Assembly (NCBI GenBank): GCA_014378225.1 | Contig: JACMOA010000075.1 | Location: forward strand, 1 to 9,124 | Source of the DNA: Deinococcales bacterium | GTDB taxonomy: Bacteria; Deinococcota; Deinococci; Deinococcales; Deinococcaceae | Length of the DNA stretch: 9,124 nucleotides | Direction: 5' to 3' | Part shown: piece by piece, positions 6,570 through 9,124 of the stretch | How positions within the stretch are numbered: the first letter of the stretch is position 1 | How the letters are laid out: each line of letters opens with the position of its first letter | The notes under the pieces: model-generated | The model's input: only the letters and a program-made list of their open reading frames with translations | Databases searched by the model: none | Told to the model about the DNA's origin: nothing | Program-made: the position numbers and the translations under genes

Positions 6570-6704
6570 ATACCAAGTTGCTTTCATTACTTTCCACCCC
6601 AGAAAAAGTACCGGAATGGAAATACAAAACAGCAACCTGGTATTCTAGTTTTCTCGCTCCACTCGGCCTTGAAGAGATGGAACTTCTTCAAGGCAACTTG
6701 GTAT
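6570..6704. mobile_element. candidate MITE-like element with 12-bp perfect inverted ends
   Basis: ATACCAAGTTGC (6570-6581) is repeated in exact inverted form as GCAACTTGGTAT (6693-6704), bounding a 135-bp non-coding segment between mdh and msrQ. A third, one-mismatch copy of the right end, GCAACCTGGTATT, lies inside (6632-6644). It could also pair with the left end to bound a 76-bp subunit. Each end carries a TA dinucleotide, as in elements with TA target duplication such as the IS630/Tc1 group, but a duplication cannot be proved from one copy. The segment has no gene, and it lies in a 205-bp stretch without CTCGAG, unlike most of the window, which suggests separate origin. Alternatively it is a small structured repeat of a type specific to this genome. 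Confidence 0.5.
6667..6693. repeat. 9-bp hairpin next to the right inverted end
   Basis: CCTTGAAGA (6667-6675) and TCTTCAAGG (6685-6693) form a perfect stem with a 9-base loop. The stem ends at the first base of the right inverted repeat of the candidate MITE. It has no T-run, so it is not a terminator. Confidence 0.65.
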
Positions 6705-6764
6705 AAGGGGCTTTCACCCTGAACGCGAATTTTGTGCAACTACAGGGGTTTACCCAAAACTCTT

Positions 6765-7436
6765 TTAGCTCGAGCGTGAAGCAGGCGCAGCAGCCGGACG
6801 TCCCTTTTTCTTGCGAAGGTTCCACACCACTCGAGTGAGCAGTAAGACCCCCAGAATTCCTGCATACAGCAGCGGTTCACGCAAATCTTTTTTAGTTTGC
6901 CAGATGAAGTGCAGCGCGGCCAGACCTGCTGCCAGATAAACCAAACGGTGCAAGCCTTGCCAGCGCACAAAGCCCAGCTTTCTAACCATCCCTTTGGAAC
7001 TGGTGATGGCTAGTGGAATCATCAGCACCACAGCCGCAAAGCCCACCGTGATAAAGGGCCGCTTGAGGATGTCTTCCACAATCACGCTCAGGCTGAGGCC
7101 GTGGTCAATCACAAAGTAAATCAGCATGTGCAGAAACGCATATGTAAAGGCCAGTAAACCCAGTGCTTTACGCACTCGAGCGGGCCAGGTCCAGCCTAGA
7201 GTCTGCCGCAGAGGAGTACAGGCCAGTGACGCCAGCAGCAGGATAGTCGCCAGCAGGCCCGTTTGATGTGTGGCCCGTTGCACCGGATTCGCACCCAGAA
7301 GTCCGCTGTAAGCGTCCCAAATCATCACCACCAGAGGAAGAAGTCCTCCTAAAACCACACCTGGACCCAGCCAGGACAGCTTGGACGCTTTGATGGGCTT
7401 TGATGGTTTAGAGACGCTCTCGAGTTGAGGGGTCAT
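6765..7436 (-). CDS. msrQ: MsrQ, heme-containing membrane subunit of the MsrPQ methionine sulfoxide reductase
   Basis: MsrQ passes electrons from the quinone pool or cytoplasmic flavin reductase through heme to MsrP, which reduces oxidised methionines in exported proteins. The 223 residues have about six membrane helices (roughly 24-46, 57-75, 90-110, 127-145, 163-180 and 188-206). The conserved KRPFITVGF stretch at 125-133 is typical of the family. Candidate heme ligands are His103 in the third helix, and His163 and His176 flanking the fifth. The N-terminus has a lysine-rich cytoplasmic stretch of about 20 residues, and the C-terminus is a basic tail. The ATG lies two bases after the msrP stop codon (TAG-CC-ATG), so the two genes are one transcript and probably translationally coupled. 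No clear terminator follows; the candidate MITE is about 60 bases downstream. Confidence 0.95.
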   Translation of the reverse strand: MTPQLESVSKPSKPIKASKLSWLGPGVVLGGLLPLVVMIWDAYSGLLGANPVQRATHQTGLLATILLLASLACTPLRQTLGWTWPARVRKALGLLAFTYAFLHMLIYFVIDHGLSLSVIVEDILKRPFITVGFAAVVLMIPLAITSSKGMVRKLGFVRWQGLHRLVYLAAGLAALHFIWQTKKDLREPLLYAGILGVLLLTRVVWNLRKKKGRPAAAPASRSS

Positions 7437-7438
7437 GG

Positions 7439-8410
7439 CTAAAAGTTCCGGCGCAGGTCCATACCACTATACAAGGACGCCACTTCCCTTGCGTAGCCGT
7501 TAAAAGGTAGGGTGGGACGGCGCGAAAGCTCTCCAATGCGGCGCTCGGTGGCTTGGCTCCAGCGCGGGTGGTCCACTTTAGGGTTGACGTTGGCGTAAAA
7601 GCCGTATTCGCCAGGGTTGGATAAGGCCCAGGTGGTGCGCGGCATGGTTGAGGTGAGGGTAATTCGCACGATGGATTTGATGCCTTTAAAACCGTACTTC
7701 CACGGAACGACCAAGCGCAGCGGTGCACCGTTCTGGTTGGGAAGCAACCGCCCCCCAATACCCACCGCCATAAAGGAGAGCGGGTGTAGAGCCTCGTCCA
7801 GCCGCAGACCTTCCACATAAGGCCACTCGAGCACGCCCTCCAATTGTCCTGGCATCTGTTTGGGGTCGTTGAGGGCCGTGAACTGGATGTATTTGGCTTT
7901 ACTCGTAGGCTGCATCCGCCGGACCAGCGCCGCCAGCGGAAAGCCAAACCAGGGAATCACCATGCTCCAGCCTTCCACGCAGCGCATCCGGTAAATGCGG
8001 TCCTCGAGCGGGAACCAACTTTGTAAAGTGTCAATATCCACCCGTTGAGGCTTTTTAACTTCCCCGTCCAGCAACACCGTCCAGGGGCGGGTTTTGAGCG
8101 TGCCTGCCCGCTTGGCAGGTTCGGCCTTGTCGGTGCCAAACTCGTAAAAGTTGTTGTAGGTGGTAATACTCTGGTAAGAAGTCTGGGCCTCGGAAGTGTC
8201 GTAAGGACCCAGAGGCCGCTTAGCTCCGCCTATCAGCGCCGCCTCGGGCGTGGCTGCCGAAGCCTGCCGGGTCAGCAGCGAGAGACTTCCCCCCACCCCT
8301 ACAATAGTGCCAGTGGTCAAAACAGCGTTTTTGAGAAACTCGCGCCGCTGCATGGTCTGGGCTTCATTTTTTGGCTCGAGCGAAGATTCTTCGGGGGGAA
8401 TGTGCGACAT
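7439..8410 (-). CDS. msrP: MsrP, molybdopterin catalytic subunit of protein-methionine-sulfoxide reductase
   Basis: MsrP (formerly YedY) is the exported molybdoenzyme that repairs methionine sulfoxide in envelope proteins, with MsrQ as its electron donor. The 323 residues begin with a 19-residue polar extension, then a twin-arginine signal QRREFLK (21-27), a hydrophobic stretch and an ASA cleavage site (50-52). It should therefore be exported folded with its cofactor. Cys144 in MRCVEGWS is the expected molybdenum ligand. NNFYEFG at 86-92 and the following [11 protein letters not shown] match the sulfite-oxidase-type fold. Met20 is an alternative start, but Met1 (8410) has AGGAG six bases upstream and is preferred. 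It is the first gene of the msrPQ operon, and overall length fits the family (about 310-335). Repair of oxidised envelope proteins suits the oxidative-stress lifestyle known in Deinococci; that link is inference. Confidence 0.96.
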   Translation of the reverse strand: MSHIPPEESSLEPKNEAQTMQRREFLKNAVLTTGTIVGVGGSLSLLTRQASAATPEAALIGGAKRPLGPYDTSEAQTSYQSITTYNNFYEFGTDKAEPAKRAGTLKTRPWTVLLDGEVKKPQRVDIDTLQSWFPLEDRIYRMRCVEGWSMVIPWFGFPLAALVRRMQPTSKAKYIQFTALNDPKQMPGQLEGVLEWPYVEGLRLDEALHPLSFMAVGIGGRLLPNQNGAPLRLVVPWKYGFKGIKSIVRITLTSTMPRTTWALSNPGEYGFYANVNPKVDHPRWSQATERRIGELSRRPTLPFNGYAREVASLYSGMDLRRNF

Positions 8411-8731
8411 AGCGGTCTCCTGAAAAGGTATTACACGTCAGTAGGTGGTTTTGGATTGTGCTCGAGCAGGTAAAAAACCGTAAAAGGGAATTTAGCCTCG
8501 AGCGCAGAGATGAAAAACTCTGTTTGAAATAAATTTTAGATGGAATTCAACATGATTACTGTACGTTTGGAAATGCTCGAGGGTTCAAAGTTCGGCTCGA
8601 GTGCAAAGTGATGCGCCTACGGCGAGTAATTGGTTGTTGGATGGTCTGCTCTCGAGTTACAAAAGCAAACTATCCAATGACCAAAACCTCGCTGGAGGCG
8701 CAGTCCAGATTTATTCAAACCACTGCTCAAC
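8411..8731. other. intergenic region upstream of msrP, no gene seen
   Basis: About 320 bases between the stop of the last gene and the msrP start, both on the minus strand. It contains the msrP Shine-Dalgarno (minus AGGAG, 8421-8417), an AT-rich patch at 8521-8550 with a minus-strand TAAAAT at 8538-8533 that could be a -10 box, and five CTCGAG sites (8461, 8497, 8576, 8596, 8651). A 4-bp hairpin followed by TTTT on the minus strand (8698-8683) might weakly terminate the upstream gene. Open frames on the plus strand here run antisense into the next gene and look like chance. Confidence 0.5.
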
Positions 8732-9124
8732 CTACTTCGTGCAGTCCAACCTTACCCGGAAACTGGGGTTCGCACTCGAGAAAGCTACCCCCTTCGCCCT
8801 GGTGCTATCTCCAATAGCTTTAGGGTCCACCTCGAGCAGAAACTTGACCGGGGTTTTGATTTCGCTGGGCGCGGGATAAGGGTAGAAAAACTTGAGTTGA
8901 TGCGTCACTGCGCCGCCTGGGGGCAGATTGGCGAAGGTGAACTTTTGCACGTCCAACGGGTCTACGCTGAGGGTGTTGGCGTCGGCAAAAGCAAGTTGAA
9001 TGCCTCCACCCGTGCCGCTCACCCCCGCATCGGTAGAGTTGAGGGTGGTCCCGGTGCCATTTCTGAACTCGAGGGTGAGACCCCAACCGGGATAGACGGT
9101 GGCGTTGGCCCGGAAAATCCCCAC
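8732..9124 (-). CDS. C-terminal part of an unrecognised, probably exported protein; 5' end beyond window
   Basis: A 130-codon open frame that enters from the right edge and ends at TAG (8734-8732). The GTG at the very edge is probably just an internal valine rather than a start. The sequence is rich in Gly, Thr, Asn and aromatic residues with alternating beta-strand patterns. Examples are GLTLEFRNGTGTTLN near residues 15-29, FTFANLPPGGAVTHQLKFF near 62-80 and FLLEVDPKAIGD near 94-105. This looks like an extracellular beta-sandwich of the kind found in bacterial surface and conserved-repeat proteins. There is a single cysteine three residues before the end. I do not recognise the family, and the signal peptide, if any, is outside the window. 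Two CTCGAG sites in frame (Leu-Glu) fit the usage of real genes here. Confidence 0.75.
   Translation of the reverse strand: MGIFRANATVYPGWGLTLEFRNGTGTTLNSTDAGVSGTGGGIQLAFADANTLSVDPLDVQKFTFANLPPGGAVTHQLKFFYPYPAPSEIKTPVKFLLEVDPKAIGDSTRAKGVAFSSANPSFRVRLDCTK

Noticed and set aside
6715..6765. Short GGGTAAACCC-like palindrome after msrQ as a terminator
   Set aside because: The stem is too short with almost no loop and no T-run follows on the minus strand.
8601..8879. Plus-strand open frame of 92 codons starting MQSDAPTASNW
   Set aside because: More than half is antisense to the partial exported protein; no start signal in front. Some residues look reasonable but support is too weak.

Overview
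The window most likely comes from a bacterium of the Deinococcus-Thermus phylum (Deinococcota). The malate dehydrogenase has the Thermus/Deinococcus-type sequence. Two genes have a -10 box (TANNNT) ending exactly 6 bases before their ATG, as in the leaderless mRNAs known from Deinococcus. Base composition is moderately GC-rich, lower than in the classic high-GC Deinococcus species, so I do not name a genus. The most striking property is a very high density of the palindrome CTCGAG. By hand count there are about 68 copies in 9.1 kb, inside and between genes, where about 2 would be expected by chance.

Layout, left to right. (1) Positions 1-591, minus: 5' portion of an alpha/beta hydrolase, cut by the window edge. 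Divergent from it is a small four-helix membrane protein (622-1038, plus). (2) mnmA, the tRNA 2-thiouridylase (1104-2246, minus), converges on the membrane-protein gene; one hairpin (1065-1090) lies between them. (3) A small predicted lipoprotein (2440-2916, plus) is followed at once by a consensus promoter, a tRNA-Leu(CAG) gene (2980-3064) and a strong terminator. (4) A secreted von Willebrand factor A protein with four C-terminal beta-sandwich repeats (3133-5124, minus) converges on the tRNA. (5) An intergenic stretch (5125-5521) is extremely rich in CTCGAG. It holds a possible small frameshifted ORF on the minus strand. (6) mdh, malate dehydrogenase (5522-6499, plus), is followed by its terminator and a 135-bp element with inverted-repeat ends (6570-6704) that looks like a MITE. 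(7) msrP-msrQ (8410-6765, minus) encode the molybdopterin/heme methionine-sulfoxide reductase pair for exported proteins. (8) A non-coding stretch is followed by the C-terminal part of an unrecognised, probably exported protein (8732-9124, minus), open at the window edge.

Most genes are single-gene transcription units; the only clear operon is msrPQ (2-bp gap). The set is mainly housekeeping (tRNA thiolation, TCA cycle, tRNA-Leu, repair of oxidised envelope proteins) with several lineage-specific envelope proteins. I found no defence system, CRISPR array or prophage. The best candidates for something undescribed are the CTCGAG system, the small inverted-repeat element after mdh, and the broken or frameshifted ORF upstream of mdh.
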